A DNA stretch of 12,786 nucleotides. Origin: an uncultured Oscillospiraceae bacterium. GTDB taxonomy: Bacteria; Bacillota; Clostridia; Oscillospirales; Oscillospiraceae. The translations under genes and the position numbers were made by a program. The stretch covers positions 1 to 12,786 of the forward strand of contig CAAEKI010000154.1 in NCBI GenBank assembly GCA_900756495.1. Reading direction: 5' to 3'. Below, one piece after another: positions 1-7,323 of this stretch. Within the stretch, counting starts at the first letter, position 1. Each line of letters begins with the position of its first letter. The notes beneath the pieces are model-generated. The model made no database searches. It worked only from the letters and a program-made list of their open reading frames with translations, and was not told where the DNA came from.

Positions 1-8
1 GGGGCTCT

Positions 9-668
9 CTATGGGCCGCAAAGACTTTTGAGCTTGACCGGATTTGTAATCTCCACAGTGCCGCGCTTGAGCCTGACCATCCCCTCGCTCTGGAAATAGC
101 GGAGCATTCGTGTCACAACCTCGCGGGCGGTCCCCAGGTGGCTGCCGATGATCTCATGTGTAATCCTGAGGGAACTGGTCTTCTCCAGTGCGCACTCCTC
201 CAATAGGAATCCAGCCAGCCGCTTGTCAAAGCTCTTCCACATAACCTGTTCCAAAAGCCACATGACTTCGGAAAAGCGGGTGGCCATCACCTCGTTGGTA
301 AAGGTGGCCACAGGCGCGGATTCCTCCATGATTTCTTGATAGACCTCTGCCGGGATGATCCAGAGATCGGTATCTTTCTCAGCCTCGACCATCACATCAA
401 ATTGAATGCTGCGCATCATGCAGGAGGCGGAAAACAGGCATAGATCCAACGCAAAGAGGCGGTAGAGAGTGATCTCCCGCCCCTCGTCGGACAAAATATA
501 AGCGCGCAGCTGACCGCCTCTGACCAGCAGGAGACCGGTGCAGTCTGCGCTTCCGCTGTGAATGACCGTCCCTCTTTTCACATTCTGGCTGACAAGGCTG
601 CCGGTGATTCGGTTCTGCTGCGCAGGCGTAAGCTTTCCCCATACGGGAAAACACTCCGCAAACTCCAT
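9..668 (-). CDS. Crp/Fnr family transcriptional regulator
   Basis: A 219-residue DNA-binding regulator of the usual length for the Crp/Fnr family. Residues about 10-115 form the cyclic-nucleotide-binding-type beta barrel (the 'GLLLVRGGQLRAY' strand pair is typical). A long dimer helix follows at about 120-160. Residues about 168-198 form the winged helix-turn-helix, with the recognition-helix sequence GTAREVVTRML. There is no N-terminal FNR-type cysteine cluster, but Cys77 and Cys83 (CLFSASC) lie in the effector barrel; further cysteines are at 6, 43, 159 and 217. The start at 668 is set by a GGAGGAGGG ribosome site (676-684) 7 nt upstream. It has its own promoter and is divergent from the 926 gene. 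The effector and targets are unknown; redox or metabolite sensing is only inferred. It is read away from everything else in the window, so no target can be assigned from context. Confidence 0.93.
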   Translation of the reverse strand: MEFAECFPVWGKLTPAQQNRITGSLVSQNVKRGTVIHSGSADCTGLLLVRGGQLRAYILSDEGREITLYRLFALDLCLFSASCMMRSIQFDVMVEAEKDTDLWIIPAEVYQEIMEESAPVATFTNEVMATRFSEVMWLLEQVMWKSFDKRLAGFLLEECALEKTSSLRITHEIIGSHLGTAREVVTRMLRYFQSEGMVRLKRGTVEITNPVKLKSLCGP

Positions 669-707
669 CCCATGTCCCTCCTCCGACGTGCTTCACTTCA
701 TATAAGC

Positions 708-736
708 AGTATAGAATGGCCTGGGATATCTGTCAA
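708..736 (-). promoter_or_regulatory. Sigma-A promoter of the Crp/Fnr gene
   Basis: Reading the minus strand, TTGACA (731-736) is followed after exactly 17 nt by TATACT (708-713). This predicts a start of transcription near 701 and a leader of about 33 nt before the ATG at 668. A near-palindrome around GGCGCC (744-755) sits just upstream of the -35 and could be an operator; that is inference. Confidence 0.8.
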
Positions 737-762
737 ACGCTTTATTGGCGCCGATGTGAAGG

Positions 763-785
763 ACAAATTTTAATAAGAAATTTGT
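763..785. repeat. 8-bp inverted repeat between divergent genes
   Basis: ACAAATTT (763-770) and AAATTTGT (778-785) are perfect inverted copies separated by 7 nt. They lie in the 257-nt gap between the Crp/Fnr gene and the 926 gene, upstream of both promoters. The size fits a dimeric regulator's operator, possibly that of the adjacent Crp/Fnr protein, but it does not match the classic FNR or CRP consensus. No gene is seen in the rest of this gap. Confidence 0.4.
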
Positions 786-863
786 TGACTTTTTATTTCG
801 CCTGGATAGCCATAATCTTGCACAGGTATCGGTGCAGAAGAGTCTAGAAATGGATTTGCATTT

Positions 864-892
864 TTGGCGTATTGTGGTATATTTTTGATACT
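864..892 (+). promoter_or_regulatory. Possible promoter of the 926 gene
   Basis: TTGGCG (864-869) and GATACT (887-892) are 17 nt apart, and each matches 4 of 6 consensus bases. The start would be near 899, giving a leader of about 27 nt. An overlapping alternative is TTGCAT (856-861) with TATATT (878-883) at 16 nt. Either would serve the AGGAGG site at 911-916. Confidence 0.45.
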
Positions 893-925
893 ACTGTGAA
901 ATATGGTTTCAGGAGGCAGTGCATA

Positions 926-1903
926 ATGAGTGAGTATATTCATGAGATTGTGCTCCAAGAATTTGTGATTGATAATATAGCCGACCTGGACCTGACGGTT
1001 CAGTATAAGCGGTCTTCCCGCATGAAATTGGTCGATGCCGTGGCCAACAGAAAGGGAACATTTTGGGACTTAAATGCAAAGCTGGAAAACGGAATATGGA
1101 TTCCTTTGGAGGTGGAATGGATCTCCAGTAATTTTTTGGCGCATAAGCACCATAAAAATTCGGAGTTTCCCAAATTCAAGGACAGCAATGGAGTCCTTTT
1201 GGTATTGAGAAAGAATAAGGAGCTGCCTGAGATCCAGCAGATATCCATATTAGATAATTTTTCTGAAGCCCAGTTTAAAAATAAATTTCATAGCTGGTTT
1301 AAGAAAAAATCTCCTGGGTACATTGATGAAACTTTAAAAACTTATATGATAGGGGGATATAGAAGGGAAATTCCGCGCATTATTCTATATCCTCTGAGCC
1401 AAGGTGCGAGAGAGAACTATTTTGCCCACGGTACGCTGTATAAAAAGAATGCTGCAGATCCTGCCGTGATAGGGTTTAAACCATCCGGCTATGATAAAAA
1501 CGCATTCATAAGAGATCTGCAGCCCAACGATATCTGTCTATTTCTGGCGTCTGATGGGAAACGTGGCACGCGACAAGAATTCAAAGATAGAATCTACGCT
1601 CAGAAGTTGCCCCTTTACAGACTTACAGGCTATAGAATAAAGCAGAAAATTACGGACAAATGTACTGCATGTATTGGTATAGACCGTGAATATTGGCCGG
1701 ATGAAATCAAAAGTCATCAGATGATATATACATATATCTGCGTTATTGAAGATCAGCCGTTTTTTAACAGGACGGACGCTGCCTTTCCCTTTATTGAGAA
1801 TTTCTCAGATAGCACATGGGAAGCGTTTCGAAGCTGTATACAGTACGGCGAATACCGGGAAATCAGCCCTCTAGACTTTACCTCTTTGATTTCGAGACTA
1901 TAG
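926..1903 (+). CDS. Hypothetical protein; possible nuclease-like plus PUA/EVE-like domains
   Basis: A 325-residue protein that I do not recognise as a named family. The ATG at 926 is chosen over an in-frame ATG at 872 because AGGAGG (911-916) lies 9 nt upstream of it. The N-terminal half has an acidic, strand-rich stretch (FWDLNAKLENG at 46-56, then PLEVEW at 60-65, then FLAHKHHK at 70-77). This loosely recalls a PD-(D/E)xK nuclease core with Asp48, Glu62 and Glu64. The C-terminal half runs from PNDICLFLASDGKRG (about 200-214) through LYRLTGYRI to EYWPDE (255-260) and Tyr268. That has the shape of a PUA/EVE/YTH-type base-reading domain. Both domain calls are inference from pattern alone. There is no signal peptide or membrane segment. 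The gene is clearly more AT-rich than its neighbours, stands alone, and converges on the GntR gene, which suggests acquisition by transfer. A modification-dependent restriction or other defence role is possible but unproven. Confidence 0.85.
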   Translation: MSEYIHEIVLQEFVIDNIADLDLTVQYKRSSRMKLVDAVANRKGTFWDLNAKLENGIWIPLEVEWISSNFLAHKHHKNSEFPKFKDSNGVLLVLRKNKELPEIQQISILDNFSEAQFKNKFHSWFKKKSPGYIDETLKTYMIGGYRREIPRIILYPLSQGARENYFAHGTLYKKNAADPAVIGFKPSGYDKNAFIRDLQPNDICLFLASDGKRGTRQEFKDRIYAQKLPLYRLTGYRIKQKITDKCTACIGIDREYWPDEIKSHQMIYTYICVIEDQPFFNRTDAAFPFIENFSDSTWEAFRSCIQYGEYREISPLDFTSLISRL

Positions 1904-1931
1904 CTTAGAGCGGCATTCAGGAGCTCCTTTT

Positions 1932-2615
1932 TTACTGGACTTTACCATCTAACCGCTGAATCATGCTGCTGCGGCTGGTATTGAGGTGGACAGTCATGGC
2001 CCAGCGGGCGCCGGAAAAATCATGCCGCTCCACCGCCGCTACGATGGCACGATGTTCCTGGACGGTATCCCGGGCATTGAGATTTTCCGTCAGGTCAATA
2101 GAGGCGTAGACAGAGGAATTTATGATGGGGACCAGCCGCCCGACCACAAGGTTGCCGCTGCACTGAGCCAGAATCTGGTGGAAGCATACGTCTTCCTTGC
2201 CATATTCGGCGCCAGCCAGAATCAGCTGCTCCACGGCCTGACACTGCGTCTGAAGCTGACAGAGCTGTTCCGGGGTGCGCCTGACGGCGGCCATAGAGGC
2301 CAGTTCCGGCTCAATCATCAGGCGAATATCCAGCAGATCCAGGGCAATTTTGTCTTGATGAGCCAGAAGGGTCAGACCCAGCGGGTCTTCAGGCACACCT
2401 CCTTTGGCAGAGACAAAAATACCGGATCCCTGGCGTACCTCCAAAATATTGCGGGAGGTCAGTACTTTCACTGCCTCCCGGACGGTGCCCCGTCCCACGG
2501 CGAGAAGCTCGGTGAGTTCGGACTCAGTGGGCAGCTTATCGCCTGCCCCCAGACGCTGATTCTTTATAAGGGCCACCAGCTGTTGGGCGGCATGTTCAAC
2601 CAGAGTAGTTCCCAT
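1932..2615 (-). CDS. GntR family regulator, FCD (FadR/UxuR-like) subfamily
   Basis: A 227-residue repressor-type protein and the last gene of the sugar-acid operon. Residues about 5-68 form the GntR winged helix (LPTESELTELLAVGRGTVREAV at 28-49, wing RQGSGIFV at 61-68). Residues about 85-222 form the all-helical FCD ligand domain. Asp142, His146, His188 and His210 fit the metal-binding set of FCD proteins that sense carboxylates. The start at 2615 is preferred to an in-frame ATG at 2636 because GGAGG (2623-2627) lies 7 nt upstream of it and the upstream ATG has no ribosome site. It lies 40 bp after the lactonase gene. By context it probably senses a sugar acid or KDG/KDPG and controls its own operon through the dyad at 7267-7323. 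Family members include UxuR, ExuR and DgoR, but the exact ligand cannot be read from the sequence. Confidence 0.93.
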   Translation of the reverse strand: MGTTLVEHAAQQLVALIKNQRLGAGDKLPTESELTELLAVGRGTVREAVKVLTSRNILEVRQGSGIFVSAKGGVPEDPLGLTLLAHQDKIALDLLDIRLMIEPELASMAAVRRTPEQLCQLQTQCQAVEQLILAGAEYGKEDVCFHQILAQCSGNLVVGRLVPIINSSVYASIDLTENLNARDTVQEHRAIVAAVERHDFSGARWAMTVHLNTSRSSMIQRLDGKVQ

Positions 2616-2655
2616 TGGATAACCTCCATTACGCATTGCAGGATCCGTTCATTGT

Positions 2656-3690
2656 TCAGAAGGGAAGAATACAGACCGGTTTGGCGGAGAGTTCCTCACA
2701 CAGGGAAGTTTGGCGCAGTGTCCCAGCGGCAGGGTCAAAGGTCAGGACGGTGAGCGATCTGGATTCCTGGTTGGCTACCACCAAATGGGAGCCAAATACG
2801 CCAAAATCCCGGGGCATCCGCCCTCCGGTGCGGCAGATATCCGTTCTGTGCAGCAGGTGATCTCTGCACACGGCAAAAACGGCGATACTATCGTGGCCTC
2901 GATTGGAGACGAAGAGGTGCTGCATATCTTCGGACCACTTGACGGCGGCACAGATATTGGGGCCGGAAAAGCCGTCAGGCAGGGTGGAGAGCGACTGCCG
3001 GTACCGGTAACCTGATGCCTCCCGGTGAAATACAAAAATTTGGCTGCACAGCTCCCCCACCACATAAAGCCACTCCCGATCATCCGCCCGGAGGCACAGG
3101 TGGCGGGGACCGCTGCCGTCAGGCAGACGCAGGGGAGGTTCCGTGTCCTCCAGTGCGCCGCCGGATAGCAAACGGCAAAAAAATACGGCGTCAAGGCCCA
3201 GATCGCTGATGAGAAGCGTTTTGCCCAGGCAGCGGGAAAAGTGGATATGTGGACCTTCCTGTGCGACAAAATCCCGGCCTGGCCCAGATAGACCTGTATG
3301 CCTACGTACGCAGGCAAGCTGGACGGGAATGCCGGATGGAGCAAGCAGATAGACCGCCAGGGTGCCGCTGCTGTAGTTGGAGATGAAGAGGAGAGAGCCA
3401 TCCTCGCTCAACTCCAAGTGGCAGGGGTCGGCGCCCAGCGAGGGGAGACGGCAGATGGTCCGAATCTCTCCCTGTGAGAGATCAAATGCGCAGAGCCCGC
3501 CTGCAGGAGAGGTCTCAGACACGCTGTACAGGATACTTTTGCTCCGGTTTAATAGAAGCCAGGAGGGGTTGACCGTACCGGTATGGGAAGCCTCCCGATT
3601 GAACGCGCCTGACTCGAAGTCCACGGTATACCGCAGAATACTCTCCTGAAGGAAATTGGCATAGGTGCCTACAAAGAATGTATAGCTCAT
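2656..3690 (-). CDS. Lactonase family beta-propeller protein (6-phosphogluconolactonase-like)
   Basis: A 344-residue cytosolic protein of the seven-bladed propeller lactonase family (the Pgl type found in E. coli, unrelated to the NagB-like PGL). Typical blade sequences are FVGTYAN (6-12), ADPCHLELSEDG (87-98), ISNYSSGTLAVY (103-114), GPHIHFS (146-152), GPRHL (194-198), FVSNRGHDSIAVF (260-272) and MPRDFGV (292-298). The length matches the family. The family hydrolyses sugar lactones such as 6-phosphogluconolactone. Beside an SDR dehydrogenase, a substrate such as an aldono- or uronolactone made by that enzyme is the simplest inference. Its ATG overlaps the SDR stop in an ATGA junction (3687-3690), and no clear ribosome site precedes it, so it is probably translationally coupled. 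Some propellers of this family have other or no enzymatic roles, so the substrate is open. Confidence 0.9.
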   Translation of the reverse strand: MSYTFFVGTYANFLQESILRYTVDFESGAFNREASHTGTVNPSWLLLNRSKSILYSVSETSPAGGLCAFDLSQGEIRTICRLPSLGADPCHLELSEDGSLLFISNYSSGTLAVYLLAPSGIPVQLACVRRHTGLSGPGRDFVAQEGPHIHFSRCLGKTLLISDLGLDAVFFCRLLSGGALEDTEPPLRLPDGSGPRHLCLRADDREWLYVVGELCSQIFVFHREASGYRYRQSLSTLPDGFSGPNICAAVKWSEDMQHLFVSNRGHDSIAVFAVCRDHLLHRTDICRTGGRMPRDFGVFGSHLVVANQESRSLTVLTFDPAAGTLRQTSLCEELSAKPVCILPF

Positions 3691-4577
3691 CTCTCGAGTG
3701 CGGGAGGGCGGCCCCAGCCGCCGGAGGCCGCGCCGCCTTGTCCGGCAAAGCCCTCAGGCATCCCGGGCAGGATCAGACCGCCATCTACCCGCAGAGTGAT
3801 ACCTGTGATATAGGAGGCCTTGTCGGAGGCCAAAAAGGCCACAGCATTGCCGATATCCTCGGGAGTGCCGGCACGGCAGAGAGGGATGCTCCCGCCGAGA
3901 TCGTCCCAAAAGTCCCGGCCGATAGAATTTCCGGGGACGGAAAACGCCTCGCGCCAGAAATAATCGCCCTCATCATCCGGATCCCGTGCCGCCAGTTCTT
4001 CCTTCGTGCGCACACGGGTGGCGCCGGGGGCCACATTGTTGACGCGGATCCCATAGCCGGACACATCCAGGGCAAAGGCCCTGATGGCGTGGTTGAGTCC
4101 GGCTTTTAAGCCGCAGTATACACCGCATTCGGGGTAGGCTCTTTCACCGCGGGAAGAGGTGATATTGATGATGCTGCCCCGGACGCCGTGATCGATCATA
4201 TAACGGGCGGCATCCCGCATCATGAGAATATTAGAGCGAAAGTCCAGGTCCAGAAGATGGTCCAGAATCTCCTCAGTAATGCCGTAGAGAGGCTCGCAGA
4301 GCGTTTTTCCGGCGTTATTCACCAGTACATCCAGGCCGTTCAGCGCGTCTACAGCCTCCTGAAAAAACCTGTGGCAGGCTCCCTTCTCCTCCAGCCGGAC
4401 CTGAAAGGGATGGCAGGCCCGGCCGAACTCCGTTCGTATAGTCTCGGACAGGGCGCGGGCGGCCTCTGCTTTGCTGGCATAGGAGATGGCCAGATCATAG
4501 CCCTCCCGGGCCAGGGCCAGGGCGATGCCCTTGCCAATGCCGCGGCTGGCACCGGTTACAATGGCTTTTTTACTCAT
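3687..4577 (-). CDS. SDR family oxidoreductase (sugar/sugar-acid dehydrogenase-like)
   Basis: A 296-residue classical short-chain dehydrogenase. It shows the nucleotide-binding TGASRGIG (8-15), NNAG (87-90), the Ser at about 141-142 (ITSSRGE), the catalytic pair Tyr154 and Lys158 (YCGLK), VNNVAPG (179-185), and the C-terminal ITGITLRVDGG (257-267). Ser42 to Arg48 lacks a clear cofactor-specificity motif that I can call. It is longer than the usual 250 residues: an insert-like stretch at about 195-230 and a Gly/Ala/Pro-rich tail (about 271-296) account for this. AAGGAGA lies 12 nt before the ATG. It follows kdgK by 26 bp and overlaps the lactonase gene by 4 bp. Two roles fit the context: oxidising an aldose or uronate to its lactone for the adjacent lactonase, or reducing a 2,5-diketo-3-deoxy acid to KDG as KduD and DEH reductases do. 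The sequence alone does not decide between them. Confidence 0.93.
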   Translation of the reverse strand: MSKKAIVTGASRGIGKGIALALAREGYDLAISYASKAEAARALSETIRTEFGRACHPFQVRLEEKGACHRFFQEAVDALNGLDVLVNNAGKTLCEPLYGITEEILDHLLDLDFRSNILMMRDAARYMIDHGVRGSIINITSSRGERAYPECGVYCGLKAGLNHAIRAFALDVSGYGIRVNNVAPGATRVRTKEELAARDPDDEGDYFWREAFSVPGNSIGRDFWDDLGGSIPLCRAGTPEDIGNAVAFLASDKASYITGITLRVDGGLILPGMPEGFAGQGGAASGGWGRPPALER

Positions 4578-4603
4578 AATACTACCGCTTCTCCTTTTAG
4601 ACC

Positions 4604-5614
4604 CTACCTCTGATCGCGGCCGGTACCGTCACCGCCGGACAGATGAAGTACATCCTCCGTGCTTACCCGGTTGAAGTCGCCCACAATACTGTATTTGAGA
4701 CAGGAGGCAGCGGCAGCGAATTCCAAAGCCTGCTGATGGTCCTCCCAGCGGTTCAAACCATAGATCAGACCGGCGGCAAAGGCGTCGCCGCCGCCCACAC
4801 CGTCTACAATATCGCGGATTTCATAGCGCTTGGAGACATAAAAATCCGCTCCGCTGTTGAGACAGGCGGACCAGCTGTGCCAGTCAGCGCTGCGGGATTC
4901 CCGCAGAATCATGGCAACCAGCTTGACGGCAGGGAAGGCGGACAGGACCTGATCGCCCATACTCCGATACCGCTCCAGCTCTGATGAACCGCAGGCAGAG
5001 ATACCTAAAACCGTCTGCATCTCCTCTTCGCTGGCGATTACCACATCAGTGCTCCGGAGGACCTCGCGCATGACCGATGGGGCTTCCCGGCCATACTGCC
5101 AGAGGGCCTTGCGGTAGTTCAGGTCACAGGAGACGGTAATCCCCTGCCCTTTGGAGGCCTGAACCGCTTCCAGGCAGAGCTCCATGGCGCCCTCGGAAAT
5201 GGCGGGGGTAATGCCGGTGGTATGAAACCAGCCGATTCCCTCCAGCGCGCGGCGCCAGTCGATTGCGCCGGGGCCGGCCTGTGCCAGCGAGGAGCCGGAG
5301 CGATCGTAGATGACCTTGGGAGAGAGCTGGTTGGCTCCGTCCTCCAGATAGTAGATCCCCAGCCGGCCGGGCCCCCTCAAAACATTCCGGGTGTCCACAC
5401 CGAAACGGCGCAGCTCCCCCAGACAGGCGTCGCCGATGGGGTTGGCAGGCAGAATGGTACAATACGCCGCCTCTGCGCCGAAATTGGCCAGTGAGACGGC
5501 TACGTTGGCCTCAGCGCCGCCGAAGGTGGCCTCCAGCGCAGGGCGTTGGAACAGGCGTTCACGGCCTGGCGCCCGGAGACGGAGCAGGCTCTCACCAAAG
5601 GTTAGAAATTTCAC
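4604..5614 (-). CDS. kdgK: 2-keto-3-deoxygluconate kinase (PfkB family)
   Basis: A 336-residue PfkB-type sugar kinase that phosphorylates KDG with ATP to give KDPG, the substrate of the aldolase encoded just upstream. Visible motifs are the N-terminal FGESLLRL (6-13), FGGAEANVAVSLA (31-43), the KDG-kinase-type DLNYRKALW (164-172), and the PfkB signature GVGGGDAFAAG (272-282) with catalytic base Asp277. I place the start at a GTG (5612-5614). AGGGAGGG lies 8 nt upstream, the protein then begins at the natural first strand (KFLTFGES), and the GTG overlaps the eda TGA in a GTGA junction. An upstream ATG in the same frame would add 21 Pro/Gly/Arg-rich residues lying inside eda and is unlikely to be used. 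Coupled translation with eda is inferred. A ketohexose or other keto-deoxy-acid kinase specificity is the main alternative. Confidence 0.92.
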   Translation of the reverse strand: MKFLTFGESLLRLRAPGRERLFQRPALEATFGGAEANVAVSLANFGAEAAYCTILPANPIGDACLGELRRFGVDTRNVLRGPGRLGIYYLEDGANQLSPKVIYDRSGSSLAQAGPGAIDWRRALEGIGWFHTTGITPAISEGAMELCLEAVQASKGQGITVSCDLNYRKALWQYGREAPSVMREVLRSTDVVIASEEEMQTVLGISACGSSELERYRSMGDQVLSAFPAVKLVAMILRESRSADWHSWSACLNSGADFYVSKRYEIRDIVDGVGGGDAFAAGLIYGLNRWEDHQQALEFAAAASCLKYSIVGDFNRVSTEDVLHLSGGDGTGRDQR

Positions 5615-6270
5615 GGTTGCGTCCCTCCCTGATGCTCGTTTCGTGCCTGGTCGATGGCCTGGCGGGCCTCCCGGCACAAGGTTGTGATGATGTCAAAATT
5701 TCCTGCGGCAATATCCGCCTTGGAACAGATCCAACTGCCGCCGACGGCATGCACAAAGGGGGCGGCGCTGTAGGAGCCCACATTGCGGGGCCCGACTCCG
5801 CCGGTGGGGATAAATCGGATGCTGCCAAAGGGGGCTGACAGCGCCTTCATGGCCTCCAGGCCGCCATAGATGTTGGCCGGGAAGAATTTGACCACCCGGA
5901 GCCCCATCGCTATGGCGGACATGATCTCGCTGGGGGTGACACAGCCTGGAATGATGGTCACGCCTCTGTCTACACACCAGCGGACGATGGCAGGGTCAAA
6001 GCCGGGTGAGACGAGGAAGCGGGCGCCCAGTTCCACCGCACGGCGGCACTGCTCCAGATTAAGCACCGTTCCGGCACCCACGAGCATAGCGGGGCAGCGC
6101 TCCGAGACGGTGTGGATTGCTGCGGCCGCAGCATCGGTACGGAAGGTAATTTCCATCACGTCCACACCGCCGGAGAGCAGTGCATTGGCAGTGGGAAGGG
6201 CGTCCTCGGAATTATCAAGCACCACTACGGGAATTAATGCGCTTTGAGAAATCCTGTCCAGTACATCCAT
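5611..6270 (-). CDS. eda: 2-keto-3-deoxy-6-phosphogluconate (KDPG/KHG) aldolase
   Basis: A 219-residue class I aldolase that cleaves KDPG into pyruvate and glyceraldehyde 3-phosphate, the last step of the Entner-Doudoroff and uronate routes. The TIM-barrel landmarks are clear: LIPVVVLDN (12-20), VMEITFRTD with catalytic Glu40, VGAGTVL (64-70), FLVSPGFDP (85-93), IIPGCVTPSE (106-115), the Schiff-base Lys128 in VVKFFPAN (126-133), and the phosphate-binding FIPTGGVG (153-160). Length is as usual for the family. GGAGG (6279-6283) lies 8 nt upstream of the ATG, next to the stop of the dehydrogenase gene, 14 bp away. The last 4 bp overlap the kdgK start. Its pairing with a KDG kinase makes KDPG the likely physiological substrate. 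Confidence 0.96.
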   Translation of the reverse strand: MDVLDRISQSALIPVVVLDNSEDALPTANALLSGGVDVMEITFRTDAAAAAIHTVSERCPAMLVGAGTVLNLEQCRRAVELGARFLVSPGFDPAIVRWCVDRGVTIIPGCVTPSEIMSAIAMGLRVVKFFPANIYGGLEAMKALSAPFGSIRFIPTGGVGPRNVGSYSAAPFVHAVGGSWICSKADIAAGNFDIITTLCREARQAIDQARNEHQGGTQP

Positions 6271-6284
6271 TGAGGGATCCTCCG

Positions 6285-7244
6285 TTACAGTTGGTTGACC
6301 GGGTAGGCGGGGGCCGCCCCGGTTAAGACGCTGACGATATTTTGGGCCGCCTTGGCCTTTAAATCCTGTACGGCCTCGGCGGTGCTGTAAGCGGTGTGAT
6401 CGGTAAGGATTACATTGTCGAGCCGGAAATACGGCGAGTCGTCCGGCAGCGGTTCCTGGTTATGTGTGTCCAGCCCCGCACAGAGAATTTTGCGGCCGCG
6501 CAGGGCCTCTATCAGGGCGGCATCGTCCACCAGAGGGCCCCGTCCGGTATTCACCAGGATGGAGGTAGGTTTCATAAGAGACAGCGCCTGTTGTCCGATG
6601 ATGCCGGCCGTCTCTGCGGTGACCGGCATGTGCAGGGAGATGAGGTCGGACTGCTTCAGGACCTCCTCCAGATCCGCCTTAACGACACCTGATGCGGTGC
6701 AGGTCTCAGACGAAACATAGGGATCATATGCCAGAATCCTCGAGAAACCCAGTCCGGAGCACTTGCGGACCAATGCCCGGGCGATACGGCCAAATCCGAT
6801 TACACCCAATACCTTGCCCTCCAGGCGAAAGCTGAAGCGCTGCAGGTTCCATTTGCCCTGGCGGATCAGACGGTCTCTGCGGGCTACGTCCCGCAGGCAG
6901 GAGAGCATCAGGGCCAGGGCGTGCTCCGCCACATCCTCTGCGCAGTAATCCGGTACATTGGTTACCTGAATGCCTCTGGCCGTACAGGCCGCCACATCTA
7001 CGTTGTCATAGCCCACACCATAGCGGCTGACGACTTTGCAGCGCTTCAGCCCCGCTACGGCGTGGGCAGTCAAAGGAGCCATATCCAGCAAAATGCCGTC
7101 GGCATCAGCGCAGAAGCGGACAATATCCTCGTCGGTAGCGCATTGACATAATACCAATTCTGCGCCGGCAGACGCGAGAAGCTCCCGCTCGATGTCATAG
7201 CTGTCGTGACGCTCGTCGCTTACGCATATCCGATATGCTGCCAT
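6285..7244 (-). CDS. D-isomer-specific 2-hydroxyacid dehydrogenase (CtBP-like)
   Basis: A 319-residue NAD-dependent dehydrogenase that interconverts a D-2-hydroxyacid and a 2-oxoacid in the cytosol. The cofactor loop is GVIGFGRIARAL (147-158), with Asp174 (AYDPY) ending the next strand, which favours NAD(H). Catalytic residues are Arg235 (VNTGRGPLVD), Glu264 (HNQEPLP) and His283 (TDHTAYS). SRYGVGYDNVD (73-83) is the typical substrate-domain sequence. It is the first gene of the sugar-acid operon, about 64 nt after the predicted transcription start. The ribosome site is poor: GGAG sits only 1 nt from the ATG, and a weak AAGGCG lies further out. The start is therefore chosen because YRICVSD forms the expected first strand. 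In this pathway it may act on a 2-keto sugar acid or recycle NADH by reducing a 2-oxoacid; the substrate is not readable. Relatives include phosphoglycerate dehydrogenase and hydroxypyruvate/2-ketogluconate reductases. Confidence 0.93.
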   Translation of the reverse strand: MAAYRICVSDERHDSYDIERELLASAGAELVLCQCATDEDIVRFCADADGILLDMAPLTAHAVAGLKRCKVVSRYGVGYDNVDVAACTARGIQVTNVPDYCAEDVAEHALALMLSCLRDVARRDRLIRQGKWNLQRFSFRLEGKVLGVIGFGRIARALVRKCSGLGFSRILAYDPYVSSETCTASGVVKADLEEVLKQSDLISLHMPVTAETAGIIGQQALSLMKPTSILVNTGRGPLVDDAALIEALRGRKILCAGLDTHNQEPLPDDSPYFRLDNVILTDHTAYSTAEAVQDLKAKAAQNIVSVLTGAAPAYPVNQL

Positions 7245-7266
7245 ACTCCATCACACGCCTTTTTGT

Positions 7267-7323
7267 TGATATAATAGAACACGTCTAATTCATCATATGA
7301 ATTTGGCGTGTTCTATTATATCA
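7267..7323. promoter_or_regulatory. 57-bp imperfect palindrome, probable operator
   Basis: The outer arms are 17 bp and perfect (7267-7283 and 7307-7323). The inner arms are AATTCAT (7287-7293) and ATGAATT (7297-7303). In all, 25 of 28 base pairs are symmetric about 7295. The right outer arm contains the -10 box of the sugar-acid operon, and the inner dyad falls at about +5 to +21. Because the right arm lies upstream of the predicted start, the operon's own RNA cannot fold this hairpin, so it is more likely to act as DNA bound by a dimeric regulator. The GntR/FCD protein at 1932-2615 is the obvious candidate. Confidence 0.75.

Noticed and set aside
785..816. TTGACT (785-790) with CATAAT (811-816) as a promoter for the 926 gene.
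   Set aside because: The 20-nt spacing is outside the usual range; better-spaced candidates lie closer to the gene.
1908..1933. Possible terminator after the 926 gene: GAGC/GCTC stem and a T6 run.
   Set aside because: The best stem is only 4 bp (or a loopless GGAGCTCC palindrome), too weak to call although the T run is suggestive.
7270..7275. TATAAT on the plus strand in the left palindrome arm, suggesting a divergent promoter.
   Set aside because: No -35-like sequence lies 16-18 nt upstream and no plus-strand gene follows; it is explained by the palindrome's symmetry.
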